Shown here one piece after another: positions 55,474-63,966 of a stretch of DNA of 64,000 nt. Numbering within the stretch: position 1 is the stretch's first letter; each line of letters opens with the position of its first letter. The notes under the pieces were generated by a model. The model did not search any database, had not been told where the DNA came from, and saw nothing but the letters and a program-made list of their open reading frames with translations. The stretch is from Leuconostoc kimchii IMSNU 11154 (GTDB lineage Bacteria > Bacillota > Bacilli > Lactobacillales > Lactobacillaceae), in NCBI RefSeq assembly GCF_000092505.1, contig NC_014136.1:682001-746000 (forward strand). Reading direction: 5' to 3'. Both the position numbers and the translations under genes were made by a program.

Positions 55474-56463
55474 TTAGTCTTTTGGAAACATTTTTTCATT
55501 GATAACAACGACTGTTTTTTCACTAATTCCCATTCTATGTTCAAATAATAGATCTACCAATTCATCACCATCAACCAGTGTAATTAAATTAGCTCCCTGT
55601 CGAGACCTGCTAATGGCATCATTTGTATAAGTCGACGTTGTAACAAATATGCCTCTGTCAGCATTATGACCACTAATGGTACCAGCAAAGTTACTAATAT
55701 CAGGTCCTGTTACAGCCCCCTTAGTAAATCGCTTAGTTTGTAAAACAATTTTATACGTCATCAGCTCTGGTGTTCTTAAATAACCTATGCCGTCAATACC
55801 ACTATCTCCGGATTTTGAAGTAGTGTCCATTTTAATACCTATTTTTCGCATGAGGTTAACAATTAGTTCTTCGAATTTATATGGATTCATTTCAGTTAGT
55901 CGTTGTAATAATTGATCTCTCCATAATTCAGAATCATCTGTTTCTTCGATAATATCTGCATCTAAACTAGCAGCGTTGATGTTTGAAGATGCGAGTATTT
56001 CATCTTTCTTTTTTTGATTATTGAGCCTATTTTTTTGCCAAATAGGCGTTGATATAGAATAAACATCGTCCCAGACATCAAAATTATTTGTATCAACATC
56101 TTCTCCCATCTGTGTAAGAGCCCATACGCCCCACTGTGGTGAATAAAGTAGGCCTGCTTTTTTTAAGTTAGACATAGCCCATTGTAGACGAAATTCTAAT
56201 TGACTTTGACCGTTACTAGACTTTTTTTCTCTGTCTTGATCGGTGAAAAAAGGATATTCAGAAGCTTTTTCTTTGACAAGAGCAGCCTTAGTTGGTCCGC
56301 CATAAGCCTGTAATGCTTTTAAAATGGCGACCACGCCAAATTTCTCTATATAATTCAAATTTTTTTCTGAGTTAATAAAGCTAAGCCAATTTTTAGGCAT
56401 ATTAGCTTCTTGTTCTGTTACTTTTCGAATAATTCCAAAATTATCATAATTCAAATCAACCAT
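55474..56463 (-). CDS. Mrr-type restriction endonuclease (Type IV)
   Basis: 329 residues. The N-terminal Mrr_N winged-helix region (YPFFTDQDREKKSSNGQSQLEFRLQWAMSNLKKAGLL) is followed by a C-terminal Mrr-cat PD-(D/E)xK nuclease domain: FEELIVNLMRKIG, then GDSGIDGIGYL and IVLQTKRF (D and QxK catalytic motif). It cuts methylated foreign DNA. The start at 56463 has AAGGA about 10 nt upstream; TTG at 56469 is less likely. It is adjacent to the type I toxin locus, suggesting a small defence or accessory island. Confidence 0.9.
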   Translation of the reverse strand: MVDLNYDNFGIIRKVTEQEANMPKNWLSFINSEKNLNYIEKFGVVAILKALQAYGGPTKAALVKEKASEYPFFTDQDREKKSSNGQSQLEFRLQWAMSNLKKAGLLYSPQWGVWALTQMGEDVDTNNFDVWDDVYSISTPIWQKNRLNNQKKKDEILASSNINAASLDADIIEETDDSELWRDQLLQRLTEMNPYKFEELIVNLMRKIGIKMDTTSKSGDSGIDGIGYLRTPELMTYKIVLQTKRFTKGAVTGPDISNFAGTISGHNADRGIFVTTSTYTNDAISRSRQGANLITLVDGDELVDLLFEHRMGISEKTVVVINEKMFPKD

Positions 56464-56600
56464 GCTCAATATATCCTTAACGTATCTATTTTTAAACTAT
56501 TTTAATTATACATTAAAATAAAAATACTATTACAAAGTGAGCCTAAAATGTAGACAAAATAGAATTGCATAATCTGGGGCTGGCTCCTCGGCAATCAACA

Positions 56601-57350
56601 TTAAATAATCCAATCAAAAGCAGCTAAATCAGACTTTATATCTTTGATTTTTGCTTGCGAAATAGGTTGTAATTGTAATTTTGAACGCAGCCGGATGCTG
56701 TAACGTTGTGTTGATGAATTGTAATCAATAGCAGTAATATCATGGATAGGAATAATGATCGAACGTGTCACCATAACAAAACCATAAGGTTTTAATTTAA
56801 GAAACAAGGCATTGATTGTTTCTGTTGTTGTTATTTTTGAATCGTCAGTTAAAAGCAGTTTAACGTGACGTAATTCTTTTTTGATTGATTTGATGCTATC
56901 AATATTAATCATTTCGATCATATTTTTATTTTTAATACCAATTTTAACATCGTTACTTTTCAGAATATGATGTTTATCAGTCTGTCGTATTTTTGTTAGC
57001 GCCTTTTGTAATCTGACAGCGTTGATTGGTTTGGTAATATAGTCAATAGGTGAAGTTTCGTAGGCATCAAGCGCATAAGAGGCTTCAGAGGTGGAGAATA
57101 TAATTTTAATGTTGGGGTAGTTTGCATTAATCATTTTTGCAATGTCTAAACCATTTTCATTATGGAGCAGAATGTCTAAAAATAACAAATCTACTTGATC
57201 AGCATGTGATTGCAAGTAATGCCAAAGATGGTTGAATGAAGACGACGTTTGTACGACATTGATGTAGTCATAAAATGATAACATTGATTCTAAATTTTCA
57301 ATTGCTGAGGGTTCGTCATCTAAAATGATTGTATTTATTTTATGTGGCAT
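56601..57350 (-). CDS. LytTR-type response regulator
   Basis: 249 residues. Receiver domain with phospho-Asp in LLFLDILLHNEN, Ser/Thr in IIFSTSEA and Lys in YITKPIN; LytTR domain from about 145 (NMIEMINIDSIKSIKKELRHV...). SD AGGAGAAATCA. Follows its kinase by 14 nt. It likely controls the divergent LanFEG-like transporter. Confidence 0.88.
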   Translation of the reverse strand: MPHKINTIILDDEPSAIENLESMLSFYDYINVVQTSSSFNHLWHYLQSHADQVDLLFLDILLHNENGLDIAKMINANYPNIKIIFSTSEASYALDAYETSPIDYITKPINAVRLQKALTKIRQTDKHHILKSNDVKIGIKNKNMIEMINIDSIKSIKKELRHVKLLLTDDSKITTTETINALFLKLKPYGFVMVTRSIIIPIHDITAIDYNSSTQRYSIRLRSKLQLQPISQAKIKDIKSDLAAFDWII

Positions 57351-57364
57351 TGATTTCTCCTTAA

Positions 57365-58633
57365 TTATGATAATGGTATTGAAATAGCAATCTCGACATA
57401 GCTGTTACTTGTTTCTGTAATAATTAACTCGCCAAAATATTTATCAACAATTTGCGTAATAATATACAAACCGAACCCATGTTGATCTGCGTTTTTAAAT
57501 TTCGAACTAATACCTGGTTTTATCATATTTGTTTTGATCGCGTGTTTTATTTTTCCGGAATTTTTAATTGAAATAGTAACCTGTTGCTGAGATTGCGCAA
57601 AAGATAATTCTACTTGTGGCTTTTGCTTTTGATATGCTTCACTGGCTTCAAATGCGTTAGTAATTAAATTACCCAGTAATTGATTTAAATCATATAGGGA
57701 CAAGGGTAGTTTAGATAAATTATTATCAAAGTAGATGGTAAAAGCTATTTGCTTTTTTTTAGCTAGTAATTCGTAACGGTATAACAACGCGCTAATTTCT
57801 GGAAATTTGAGTCCAGACAAATTTGAAAGGTAATCGTTATCCTTGATTAAGTCGTCCATGTAGTCGTTTAGTTGCTGTATCTGGTTACTCTTCAGCAATT
57901 GATGAATTGTATTGAGATGAGCATTGTATTCGTGTCGACTAGCTTTCAGTGTGTTCAAGTATGATTGTAGATCGTGGGCTTGCTGTTTAACGCTTGTTTC
58001 CTTTAATAATTGGATTTGACGTTCGTGTTGCAAAAAAAGAAAAGCAATACTCATCATTACGATGGCAAGAATGAGTATGATGACCGATTGTAAGATTGTC
58101 AGTGGCCAAGCGGTGATTAACTTCTTGAGATCACCACTGAAAATATAGAAAATCGTTAAGCTGCCAATAATGAATATGAGCGCTTTATTCATATTTTGGT
58201 GCCAAAATTGTTCCTGATCGTGTTGGACATTGCTCTTAAACAGTAGCCATCTTAATGTTATCGCGCAGACATTGAGAGCAGCAAAAAAAATGATATATGT
58301 TATCAGATTATTGAGCAGGTGTTCATTTAAACTAGTGAGAAAAACGACAAATATTAAGTATAAGCTGGAGATTACGATAAAACCTAATAGTAAATTTAAA
58401 ATAGCAGGACGTGCATCTAAAATAATTAGCAGGGTTAACGAGACTAGGAACAATGGCATTAACAGCCCAAAGTGAGTGTTATTTGGATTGAAACAGAATA
58501 TTGTGATTGCGGTTATGGTGAAGTAACTAATTAAATTTTTTAAAGTAAATGATTCTGGGTGTTGGGTTATCGTATACCCACAGTTAATCGCCGTTCCTAA
58601 TAAAAGGACTGATTCTAATAAAAATATCAACAT
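57365..58633 (-). CDS. GHKL sensor histidine kinase (AgrC/HPK10-like)
   Basis: 422 residues. About six to seven membrane segments, phospho-acceptor KASRHEYNAHLNTIHQLL, N-box LLGNLITNAFEASE and G-box QHGFGLYIITQIV. It resembles kinases that sense bacteriocin or autoinducing peptides. Operon with the LytTR regulator and divergent from an immunity-type ABC transporter, but there is no peptide precursor gene visible next to it. Confidence 0.88.
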   Translation of the reverse strand: MLIFLLESVLLLGTAINCGYTITQHPESFTLKNLISYFTITAITIFCFNPNNTHFGLLMPLFLVSLTLLIILDARPAILNLLLGFIVISSLYLIFVVFLTSLNEHLLNNLITYIIFFAALNVCAITLRWLLFKSNVQHDQEQFWHQNMNKALIFIIGSLTIFYIFSGDLKKLITAWPLTILQSVIILILAIVMMSIAFLFLQHERQIQLLKETSVKQQAHDLQSYLNTLKASRHEYNAHLNTIHQLLKSNQIQQLNDYMDDLIKDNDYLSNLSGLKFPEISALLYRYELLAKKKQIAFTIYFDNNLSKLPLSLYDLNQLLGNLITNAFEASEAYQKQKPQVELSFAQSQQQVTISIKNSGKIKHAIKTNMIKPGISSKFKNADQHGFGLYIITQIVDKYFGELIITETSNSYVEIAISIPLS

Positions 58634-58732
58634 ATGGCCTTAATCCTTGTATTTTGTTATTAATTACAACTATACAGCATTTGAGCACGGAAAATATGAT
58701 GTTCAGACGTCAATATCGCTTGTTCGATCATT

Positions 58733-58761
58733 TTTACAATAGCTCAAATACAGTTTATGCT
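58733..58761 (+). promoter_or_regulatory. Promoter of the LanFEG-like transporter
   Basis: TTTACA (58733-58738), 17 nt, TATGCT (58756-58761). GCTCAAAT (58742-58749) inside the spacer is inverted to ATTTGAGC (58679-58686), possibly an operator pair between the divergent units. Confidence 0.5.
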
Positions 58762-58813
58762 ATCAGAATAGGTGGTGTTGATTTAGCTACAAAAACTATT
58801 ATAGGAGAAACCG

Positions 58814-59722
58814 ATGACTAATAATATATTAGAAGTGAACAATTTATCCAAAAGTTTTCAAGGTAATCGTATACTGAAAGACGTATCTTTGACTGTGCAC
58901 GAAGGCGATATTTATGGTTTATTAGGTAAAAATGGCGCTGGGAAGTCTACAACGATGAAAGCTATTTTAAAGTTAATTAAACTTGATAGTGGCACCATCA
59001 AGTTATTCGATCAATATAATATAGCAGACACAAACGCGTATTTATCCGATATTGGTTCTTTGATTGAAGCCCCATCGTTTTATCCTAATTTGACTGCGAT
59101 TGAAAATTTGAAGATCTTACAACGTTTAGCAGATGTCCCGCAGAGTAACATTGAAAAGGTGTTAACAATTGTTGATTTGCAGAATGTCCCCAAAAAGAAA
59201 TTGGTTAAAAATTATTCTCTGGGTATGAAACAGCGCCTAGGTATAGCATTAGCCTTGTTGAAATTCCCAAAATTAATTATTTTAGATGAACCTACAAATG
59301 GTTTAGACCCTAAAGGGGTAAGAGAGATTCGAGAACTAATCGCATCACTCCCTGAAAAATATGGGACAACAGTTTTAATTTCTAGTCATATTTTGTCTGA
59401 AATTGAGAAAATAGCTAATCGGGTTGCGATTATCAATAATGGGCAGATAAAATATGAAGGTAGTTTAGCAGAACTGGAGAAAACCAGTCGATTAGTGATT
59501 AAGACGGACAATAATAGCGCAGCGGTTCGTTTGTTAGAACAACATCAGTACTTGATTAATAAACAAAATGAAGATGGTTTTGAACTAAACAATATTGACC
59601 GTGCGACGATTATTCAACTAAATCAATTGTTGGTAACGCATGATATTGGTGTCCACGAGTTGCATGTTGTCAAAAATTCATTAGAAGATATGTTTCTAAC
59701 GATGACGGAAGGTGCGCAATGA
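58814..59722 (+). CDS. Lantibiotic-immunity-type ABC ATPase (LanF-like)
   Basis: 302 residues. Walker A GKNGAGKST, signature YSLGMKQRLGIA, Walker B LIILDEPTNGLDP, H-switch ISSHILSEI. It belongs to the same BcrA/LanF subfamily as 40002-40907. First gene of a three-gene operon (4-nt overlap with the next). In lantibiotic loci LanFEG expels the peptide from the membrane, so it would give immunity or resistance. Confidence 0.88.
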   Translation: MTNNILEVNNLSKSFQGNRILKDVSLTVHEGDIYGLLGKNGAGKSTTMKAILKLIKLDSGTIKLFDQYNIADTNAYLSDIGSLIEAPSFYPNLTAIENLKILQRLADVPQSNIEKVLTIVDLQNVPKKKLVKNYSLGMKQRLGIALALLKFPKLIILDEPTNGLDPKGVREIRELIASLPEKYGTTVLISSHILSEIEKIANRVAIINNGQIKYEGSLAELEKTSRLVIKTDNNSAAVRLLEQHQYLINKQNEDGFELNNIDRATIIQLNQLLVTHDIGVHELHVVKNSLEDMFLTMTEGAQ

Positions 59723-60465
59723 TAAAAAATATTTTTATTGAAGTGGCTAAAAATAGACGGCGTCCATTTTGGATTGGACTGATTTTGATTATGATTGTTG
59801 AGGTGTTTTGGTTTTATGTTAGCATGATTCGAACACAATCTTTACCTCATAAAACATTTATTTTGGATCAAAATTATTTGTTATTAATGTTAATGACGGT
59901 CAATGGTTTCTTTGCGCCATTATTTATCAGTATATTAGCATCGCGTATTGTGGCAATTGATTTTGATAATGACATGCCAAGTGTTTTGCGTGTTAATAAC
60001 CAAAATCATCGACAACTATATACAGCGAAATTATGCTTTGGTAGCTTAATCGTTCTAATGTACTGGCTAATACAGGTGATGACAGTAAAATACGTTAGTC
60101 AAAATATGCATATTGTTTTTACGGGGCACCTTTTTATCATAACCATGGTTTGTTTGTTAACGGGTTTAGTCGGTACACTAGCGTTTCAAATGTCGGTATC
60201 ATTTATCGTTGAGCGCCAAGTGGTGGGTATATTATTAGGACTAGCAGGCAGTTTTATTGCAATGATGACCTCTGGTATGTTGCCGCAAACTATGATGCGT
60301 TTTATACCTATGTTGTACGTGTCATTATTAAATCCTTTAGTGTTGCAAGCAAAAACAATTGTAATCAATCCATCTATATTAATCAATTTGTTTATCGTGT
60401 TTTTTGTTGGTTTAGTCGTAGTTCTTTTCACAGAATGGTATACAAATAAGACATTGGAGGTATGA
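59719..60465 (+). CDS. ABC permease, LanE-like
   Basis: 248 residues, six membrane segments. The N-terminal NRRRPFWIGLILIMIVEVFWFYVSMIR and MLMTVNGFFAPLFISILASRIVAIDFDND match LanE/MutE-type subunits of lantibiotic protection transporters. Overlaps the ATPase gene by 4 nt and is followed 4 nt later by the GTG-started third gene. Confidence 0.82.
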   Translation: MIKNIFIEVAKNRRRPFWIGLILIMIVEVFWFYVSMIRTQSLPHKTFILDQNYLLLMLMTVNGFFAPLFISILASRIVAIDFDNDMPSVLRVNNQNHRQLYTAKLCFGSLIVLMYWLIQVMTVKYVSQNMHIVFTGHLFIITMVCLLTGLVGTLAFQMSVSFIVERQVVGILLGLAGSFIAMMTSGMLPQTMMRFIPMLYVSLLNPLVLQAKTIVINPSILINLFIVFFVGLVVVLFTEWYTNKTLEV

Positions 60466-60469
60466 TATT

Positions 60470-61219
60470 GTGCAAAATGTAATGAGTTTGATGTATGCCG
60501 AACATTTAAAGAATAAAAGATCTATGAGCATGGCGATTCTGCTGGTTGGTTCATTTCTAGGTTTGCTGTTGGGAACATTTTTATATATTGCTAATAAACA
60601 AATTTTTATTCATAGTCATACGCAGTGGTTGGCATTGTGGGGAGAGAGTAACTTATTTGCTTCTCAAATATTTATTCCTATGTTTTTGGGTATTATTGTC
60701 GCAAATAATATTAAAAATGAAGTAGATAACAATAATTTATTTAGAATGATCGTATCGCCAATGAAAGTAACACATCTTGTCATGGCAAAATGGTTGTATG
60801 TTGCTTTTATAAGCTTAATTAATCAGGTTGTTGGTTTCCTAATATTTGTGATCATGGGTTATTTATTACATTTACCAGAATCTGTTAGCATGAGTCAATT
60901 TGTGAGTTGGGCTATTTTAGGGTGGTTTGGTAGTTTGGGTGTGATTGCGATTCAGCTTTGGATTGCATTGAAAGTTAAAAATTTCACGGCTAGTTTATTA
61001 GTTAACTTTGGTATCATCATTTTTGGTTTGATTATCTCAATTATTAATAGCACGGTAGGTGACTTTTATCCGTACAATCAAATCATGATCGGACTGCATG
61101 CTAAGTCATTGGTTAGTTTTGATCATGTTCAAATTGTTGTATTTTTGTTAGTTGCTTTTTTAAGTACGATTGTTGGTTTAATTGGTGCGAGTGGGGCTGT
61201 TAAAAGGATGCTACAGTGA
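60470..61219 (+). CDS. ABC permease, LanG-like
   Basis: 249 residues, six membrane segments. The GTG start at 60470 has GGAGG nine bases upstream. The LFRMIVSPMKVTHLVMAKWLYVAFISL region matches MutG/LanG permeases. With the two genes before it, it completes a LanFEG-like set. No lanthipeptide synthase or precursor gene is near. Confidence 0.82.
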   Translation: MQNVMSLMYAEHLKNKRSMSMAILLVGSFLGLLLGTFLYIANKQIFIHSHTQWLALWGESNLFASQIFIPMFLGIIVANNIKNEVDNNNLFRMIVSPMKVTHLVMAKWLYVAFISLINQVVGFLIFVIMGYLLHLPESVSMSQFVSWAILGWFGSLGVIAIQLWIALKVKNFTASLLVNFGIIIFGLIISIINSTVGDFYPYNQIMIGLHAKSLVSFDHVQIVVFLLVAFLSTIVGLIGASGAVKRMLQ

Positions 61220-61287
61220 AATTTTTCGAATGACGTTAGTAGTAGTGTATTTTTCATTTCATATTGATGAGTATCCATTGATACCCA

Positions 61288-61296
61288 TGATATAAT
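61288..61296 (+). promoter_or_regulatory. Extended -10 promoter of recQ
   Basis: TGATATAAT: TG-extended, consensus -10 (TATAAT 61291-61296), with no good -35. The ATG lies 7 nt downstream. Confidence 0.65.
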
Positions 61297-61303
61297 AGTA
61301 GTT

Positions 61304-63115
61304 ATGCAAAACGTGAATCCGCAAACAATTTTAAGAGAAAAATTCGGTTATGATAACTTTCGTACAGGACAATTGGAAGTGATTGAAAAAGTACTAGCGC
61401 ATCAGCATGCACTAGCCATTATGCCCACTGGTGGTGGAAAATCAATCACCTATCAATTACCAGCGATGTTATTTGATGGCATCACGTTGGTGATTTCGCC
61501 ATTAATATCATTGATGAAGGATCAAGTCGATGGCTTAGATGCGATGGGAATTGCAGCAACCTTTTTAAATTCAACGTTGAGTGGTCAAGTCCAGGCACAA
61601 CGCATGTCTGACTTGCGTCAAGGTGTTTATAAAATGCTTTATGTATCCCCTGAAAGGCTAGAAATTCCAAGTTTTTTTAGTTTTATTCAGCAACTACCAA
61701 TCGAATTAATAGCCATTGATGAGGCGCATGTCATGTCACAATGGGGCCATGATTTTCGACCAAGTTACCTTAATATTTTACCGTTATTGGCTGAAATTCC
61801 TGGTCATCCAGCGGTTTTGGGTTTGACAGCGACTGCAACAGATCGTGTTCGTCAGAATTTACAGCAATTGTTAGAAGTACCGGATGAAAATACGATTTTA
61901 ACAGGCTTTGCTCGTGATAATTTGGCGTTAAAAATTGCACATAACGTTGATAAACGGCAATATGTACAAGATTATTTACGTGAGAATAAAGAACACAGTG
62001 GCATTATTTATGCTGCTACGCGCAAGCAAGTAGATGAATTGTACGATTTTTTAAATAAAAAAGGCATCAAGGCGGGGCACTATCATGCTGGTTTACCAGA
62101 GCGTGAACGTCAAGCGATGCAAGAGGCTTTTTTGTTTGATGAAGTACAAGTGATTGTTGCAACCAATGCGTTTGGCATGGGTATTAACAAGCCAAACGTA
62201 CGCTTTGTTATTCACTACTCAGTACCGGGAAATATTGAAGCCTATTATCAAGAAATTGGTCGTGCTGGGCGTGACGGGTTACCATCTGAGGCGATATTAT
62301 TATATGCACCACAAGATATTCATTTACAAGAATTTTTTGTCCAAAAATCAGAAGGGACAGAAGCGCATAAGCAAAATGAATATAACAAAATTCGTGAAAT
62401 GAATGCATTTGCTAACACACAAACGTGTTTACCAAGATATTTATTAGGTTATTTTGGGGAAATGATTGATCATGATTGTGGTCAGTGTTCTAATTGTTTA
62501 GATTCACGCGAAATGGTTGATGTCACAATCGATTCTCAGCGTGTGTTGGCCAATGTTGTACGCATGAACCAAAGCTTTGGAAAAGCGATGGTTGCTAAAG
62601 TTTTAAAAGGCTCACAAGATGCCGCTGTGAAGAAGTATGACTATTTGATGAAGTTACCCACATATGGCTTGATGAAAGACAGAACGATTAAAGACCTAAG
62701 CAGTTTTATTGACTACTTAACGGCTGATGGCTATCTAAGAATTGAGGGTGGTGAGTTTCCTGTCTTAAAAGTCACCGAAATGGGCGCACGTGTTTTAAAA
62801 GGTCAGCTCGTTGTGGAAAAGCGACTAAATCGACGCGTGATTGCACAACAAAAAGTCACATCAGCAGCTAAGGGACTTAAATTGTCTGATAGTGACAATC
62901 GATTGTTTGCTACATTGAAAGCTAAGCGTTTAGAGTTGGCACGTGAAGCGGGCATTGCGCCGTTTTTGATTTTCTCGGATAAAACCTTAATGAATATGGC
63001 AATTTTACGACCTAAAACGGCCGAAGAGTTTTTAGCTATTTCTGGTGTTGGTGAGAAAAAGTTTGATATTTATCATGACGCATTTGCAGAAGTACTAAAA
63101 AATGATATGAATTAA
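61304..63115 (+). CDS. recQ: ATP-dependent DNA helicase RecQ
   Basis: 603 residues: Walker A MPTGGGKS (40-47), DEAH box in AIDEAHVMSQWGHDFRPSY, helicase motifs V/VI (NAFGMGINKPNVRF, EIGRAGRDG), RQC zinc-binding cysteines (TCLPRYLLGYFGEMIDHDCGQCSNC) and a C-terminal HRDC domain. Unwinds DNA in RecF-pathway recombination and fork repair. No SD precedes the ATG, and the -10 ends 7 nt upstream, so the mRNA is probably leaderless. Confidence 0.96.
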   Translation: MQNVNPQTILREKFGYDNFRTGQLEVIEKVLAHQHALAIMPTGGGKSITYQLPAMLFDGITLVISPLISLMKDQVDGLDAMGIAATFLNSTLSGQVQAQRMSDLRQGVYKMLYVSPERLEIPSFFSFIQQLPIELIAIDEAHVMSQWGHDFRPSYLNILPLLAEIPGHPAVLGLTATATDRVRQNLQQLLEVPDENTILTGFARDNLALKIAHNVDKRQYVQDYLRENKEHSGIIYAATRKQVDELYDFLNKKGIKAGHYHAGLPERERQAMQEAFLFDEVQVIVATNAFGMGINKPNVRFVIHYSVPGNIEAYYQEIGRAGRDGLPSEAILLYAPQDIHLQEFFVQKSEGTEAHKQNEYNKIREMNAFANTQTCLPRYLLGYFGEMIDHDCGQCSNCLDSREMVDVTIDSQRVLANVVRMNQSFGKAMVAKVLKGSQDAAVKKYDYLMKLPTYGLMKDRTIKDLSSFIDYLTADGYLRIEGGEFPVLKVTEMGARVLKGQLVVEKRLNRRVIAQQKVTSAAKGLKLSDSDNRLFATLKAKRLELAREAGIAPFLIFSDKTLMNMAILRPKTAEEFLAISGVGEKKFDIYHDAFAEVLKNDMN

Positions 63116-63124
63116 TAAAGATGC

Positions 63125-63153
63125 TTGCTACAATCCAGTATATCTGGTATAGT
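63125..63153 (+). promoter_or_regulatory. tRNA-Ser promoter
   Basis: TTGCTA (63125-63130), 17 nt, TATAGT (63148-63153). Confidence 0.7.
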
Positions 63154-63165
63154 AGTATCTGTTAT

Positions 63166-63253
63166 GGAGAAGTACTCAAGCGGCTGAAGAGGCGCCCTTG
63201 CTAAGGGTGTAGACGTGTTAAAGCGTGCGAGGGTTCGAATCCCTTCTTCTCCA
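63166..63253 (+). tRNA. tRNA-Ser (anticodon GCT)
   Basis: 88 nt with acceptor GGAGAAG pairing with CTTCTCC, the long Ser-type variable arm, TTCGAAT T-loop and anticodon GCT at 63200-63202 in the loop TTGCTAA. CCA is not encoded (ACTA follows). The DNA on the right looks phage-like, so the 3' half of the gene is a likely integration site. Confidence 0.95.
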
Positions 63254-63399
63254 CTAATACATTTCAAGGCGTTGCATAAGGTATCAAAAGCCTAATGTAG
63301 CGCCTTTTGTTATGGTTTATCATTTCATTAGATTGCATGGTATTTCAGACAAAATAACACAAAAATAACACATAAATTTGAACGGTGATTGAGCGACAG

Positions 63400-63423
63400 A
63401 ACGGCATTTAAGCCGTTTTTTGT
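63400..63423 (+). terminator. Intrinsic terminator in the element's left end
   Basis: AACGGC-ATTTAA-GCCGTT followed by TTTTTG, with no coding gene directly before it. Confidence 0.75.
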
Positions 63424-63494
63424 TTGTTAAAATGGTACTTTTTTAGCACATGACTTTAAATGTGGTACATAAACGGAATATATACGAATAAAAA

Positions 63495-63506
63495 TGTATA
63501 TATACA
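63495..63506. promoter_or_regulatory. Palindromic repeat TGTATATATACA, copy 1 (operator candidate)
   Basis: Perfect 12-bp palindrome one base before a TATAAT (63508-63513). A second copy lies at 63953-63966 on the other side of the phage-type gene. Confidence 0.5.
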
Positions 63507-63565
63507 GTATAATATTCATAGAATTAACTTTTAATAGTGACGAAAAATAAAAGCGAGGTGTGATC

Positions 63566-63883
63566 ATGGCAGATAGAACGGATAAGATGTTGAGAGATTA
63601 TTTTTCAGGTAGATTGAAGCTAATGGCAGAGGTTGAACCACGATACAAGCAAGATATTGCAGACATTACATTTTGTTTGTCAGTTATCAAGCCAGAACAT
63701 AGCGAAGTCATCAAACGATATTACAGTGATAAGTTTATAACGTGGGAAGAAGTTGTGAGTGAAGCAGGTAAAAGCTATTCACAGTTAAGAACATGGCGCA
63801 ATGATTTTAAAACGTTATTGAATGTGATGACACAACACGGTGATGAATTTATCAAGTTGAGACGTGAAGCATTACAAGTGTAG
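63566..63883 (+). CDS. Phage-type sigma-like/ArpU family regulator
   Basis: 105 residues. KRYYSDKFITWEEVVSEAGKSYSQLRTWRNDFKTLL is a sigma-70 region-4-like helix-turn-helix, as in ArpU/late transcription regulators that precede the packaging genes of phages. The start at 63566 uses GAGGTG 7 nt before ATG. The gene is flanked by TGTATATATACA palindromes. It marks the DNA after the tRNA as prophage-derived or a phage satellite. Confidence 0.7.
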   Translation: MADRTDKMLRDYFSGRLKLMAEVEPRYKQDIADITFCLSVIKPEHSEVIKRYYSDKFITWEEVVSEAGKSYSQLRTWRNDFKTLLNVMTQHGDEFIKLRREALQV

Positions 63884-63952
63884 TGTTTTTTTGTTTGACC
63901 AAACAACACACAAAAAAGCATGTGATACATAATACATAAATATACAGATTAA

Positions 63953-63966
63953 ATGTATATATACAT
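63953..63966. promoter_or_regulatory. Palindromic repeat, copy 2 (ATGTATATATACAT)
   Basis: Perfect 14-bp palindrome containing the same 12-bp core as 63495-63506, ahead of whatever gene follows beyond the window. Confidence 0.5.

Larger units (their letters stand above)
63254..63565. other. Junction region right of tRNA-Ser, likely left end of an integrated element
   Basis: No large ORF. It holds an imperfect hairpin (about 63265-63307, AAGGCG/CGCCTT), a repeat AAATAACACAAAAATAACACA (63355-63373), a terminator AACGGC/GCCGTT with T-run (63400-63423), and AT-rich promoter-like DNA before the phage-type gene. No integrase is seen in the window. Confidence 0.5.

Noticed and set aside
55314..55502. 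62-codon frame overlapping the toxin end, its terminator and the Mrr gene
   Set aside because: It has no SD, overlaps three features on both strands and runs through a strong terminator hairpin.
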